6,075 nt of DNA from Caldithrix sp. RBG_13_44_9 (GTDB lineage: Bacteria; Calditrichota; Calditrichia; RBG-13-44-9). This document shows positions 4,634-6,075 of the stretch, in pieces. A program made the translations under genes and the position numbers. The notes beneath the pieces were generated by a model. It made no database searches. It worked only from the letters and a program-made list of their open reading frames with translations, and was not told where the DNA came from. The DNA is taken from positions 29,052 through 35,126 of the forward strand of contig MESS01000022.1 of NCBI GenBank assembly GCA_001771055.1. Reading direction: 5' to 3'. Numbering within the stretch: position 1 is the first letter of the stretch; every line of letters begins with the position of its first letter.

Positions 4634-6075
4634 TTAAAATTTTCCGAATTGGAAATGGGTTTTCCAGCGTGCGTCGCGATAGCCACGGGGGGTAAAATAA
4701 TCAAGTCCGTAGCCAAAATCTACTCCAATTATTCCTATCATTGGCATGAACAGACGGACACCAAATCCTACGCCCCGCCGTAAATCCTGGAGATTGGCCT
4801 CATCAAAATCTCTCCAGACATTACCGGCGTCCATGAACAGCAGTCCAAAGATGGTGGGATTGGGAGCAATGGGTATTCTGAATTCTGCGGTAAATTTGAA
4901 AAGGGCCTGACCACCTAACGGCTGTCCGGAGGTACTGATGGGGCCTACCACTCCTTCATCATATCCTCTTAAGCCTTCGGAAAAACTTAGACCTGATCCT
5001 CCCATATAAAATAGTTCTCCAGGATTGATATAATAGTTTTCAAATAAACCCCTGATCACTCCAAATTTAGATTGGGTGTATATGACAAAGCCGGCAAAGG
5101 TGGGAATATACCAATCCACAGTTAAAATATTTTTCAGGTAATCTTCATCACCCTGTAAGGGGCCACCGGAAAGTTCAGTTACCAGGGAATAAACCGATCC
5201 CTGAGTTGGGAATTCCGGCCGGTTCCGGCTGTCTCTCTGAATGATCTGAGTGAGGCTGATCTGGGTAGTGGGCCGGCTCACTCCAAAAATATAACTCTGC
5301 AGTAGTTCCGGGTCGCGGACATTGAATATTTTTGTTTGGGCTACCCGGAAGATCCAGTCTCCCCGGAAATAGTTATCCGGCCACTGGAAGCGGCGTCCAA
5401 GCTGGACGGTGCTACCCCGCACCGTGCGATCCCAGGGATAGAATCCTCCCCCGCTGCGGGTATTAAACAGGGAAAAACCGGTGAGGGTAGGGGTACTAAA
5501 AGTCCAGGGTTCGGTGAAACTTAAGGAGATGGAACGGTAATAGCGTCCGAAATACCAATCGAAAGCCAGGCGCTGGCCGTCGCCGCCGGAGAAGGGATGG
5601 GCCATGGAAAAATTATTCAAAGCTAAACCCACACTCCCGATCATCCCGTCCCTCTGACTATAGCCAGCCGACATATTGGCGGTATCGGTCGATTTTTCTT
5701 CCACCTTTACTTCGAGATTGATATGTTTATCATCTCCCTCAATCAGTTTTACATCCGGCACAACATTGGCAAAATAGTTGAGGATCCAGACATCTCTTAC
5801 GCTTCTTTCCAGTTTGGCCCGGTTGAAGGTATCACCTGGATAAATTTTAAATTCCCGGCGTACTACCTTTTCATTGGTCTTGGTATTTCCAACAACAATC
5901 ACCTCCTTGATCCGTACTACACTTCCCTCCATAATGCGGATATTGATATCCACCGTATCTTCTCCGGCTGGAATTTCCCGCGGCTGAATGTTGGCAAATA
6001 GATAACCCTGGTTGTAATAGAGATTTTGAATATTCTCCCGGATACTTTTTTCAAAATCCTCCTGATTATAAACAT
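4634..6075 (-). CDS. bamA: Outer membrane protein assembly factor BamA, C-terminal 479 residues
   Basis: BamA is the Omp85 protein that folds and inserts beta-barrel proteins into the outer membrane. The gene enters from the window edge, so the signal peptide and first POTRA domains are missing. The frame is open through 6073. GTG at 5953 is internal, not the start, because the upstream codons continue the POTRA domain. Residues 1 to about 51 of the fragment end one POTRA (NIQNLYYNQGYLFANIQP). About 52-127 is the last POTRA (VRIKEVIVVGNTKTNEKVVRREF onward, in the usual 'V.GN..T...V.RRE' form). From about 130 the 16-stranded barrel begins (NMSAGYSQRDG). The barrel carries the loop-6 motif LRGY at 368-371, a variant of the VRGF motif, and the late strands FMDAGNVW and FGYGLD. 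It ends in a phenylalanine (HFQFGKF), as barrel beta-signals do. ompH follows after 66 bases, as is common for this pair. Confidence 0.96.
   Translation of the reverse strand, partial: VYNQEDFEKSIRENIQNLYYNQGYLFANIQPREIPAGEDTVDINIRIMEGSVVRIKEVIVVGNTKTNEKVVRREFKIYPGDTFNRAKLERSVRDVWILNYFANVVPDVKLIEGDDKHINLEVKVEEKSTDTANMSAGYSQRDGMIGSVGLALNNFSMAHPFSGGDGQRLAFDWYFGRYYRSISLSFTEPWTFSTPTLTGFSLFNTRSGGGFYPWDRTVRGSTVQLGRRFQWPDNYFRGDWIFRVAQTKIFNVRDPELLQSYIFGVSRPTTQISLTQIIQRDSRNRPEFPTQGSVYSLVTELSGGPLQGDEDYLKNILTVDWYIPTFAGFVIYTQSKFGVIRGLFENYYINPGELFYMGGSGLSFSEGLRGYDEGVVGPISTSGQPLGGQALFKFTAEFRIPIAPNPTIFGLLFMDAGNVWRDFDEANLQDLRRGVGFGVRLFMPMIGIIGVDFGYGLDYFTPRGYRDARWKTHFQFGKF

Noticed and set aside
5951..5953. 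GTG as the start of bamA
   Set aside because: The same frame continues upstream to the window edge with a clear POTRA sequence, so this codon is internal.

Overview
The window is a stretch of a Gram-negative outer-membrane biogenesis cluster. All six recognisable genes lie on the minus strand, so transcription runs from position 6075 towards position 1. The order is bamA (3' part) - ompH/skp - lpxD - lpxC/fabZ fusion - lpxA - a lipoate-ligase/octanoyltransferase-family gene (5' part). The fused lpxC-fabZ gene, an OmpH chaperone next to BamA, and this gene order point to the Fibrobacteres-Chlorobi-Bacteroidetes (FCB) supergroup or a related lineage such as Calditrichota, KSB1 or Marinimicrobia. 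The moderate GC content by eye fits, but I cannot name a genus.

Region by region: 6075-4634 holds the last two POTRA domains and the whole beta-barrel of BamA. 4567-4034 is a secreted Skp/OmpH periplasmic chaperone. 4033-3827 is a 207-base gap with a strong 15-bp intrinsic terminator just after ompH, a candidate promoter, and a 12-base sequence shared between the terminator and the lpxD start. 3826-2777 is lpxD. 2776-2603 is an AT-rich gap with at most a weak promoter candidate. 2602-1184 is the LpxC-FabZ fusion. 1163-387 is lpxA, 20 bases downstream. A GTG codon overlapping the lpxA stop by 8 bases opens the lipoate-ligase-type gene, which runs off the window at position 1.

The genes form a coherent set. 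LpxA, LpxC and LpxD carry out the first three acyl-transfer and deacetylation steps of lipid A synthesis. FabZ acts on the hydroxyacyl-ACP pool that LpxA and LpxD also draw on. Skp/OmpH and BamA deliver and insert beta-barrel proteins into the membrane that lipid A builds. lpxB is not directly after lpxA as it is in E. coli; a protein-lipoylation-type gene occupies that place.

Most of the window is conventional. The parts that deserve attention are the internal terminator with its arm repeated over the lpxD start codon, and the translational coupling of a lipoate-type ligase to lpxA. I found no tRNA, rRNA, CRISPR array, mobile element or plus-strand gene.
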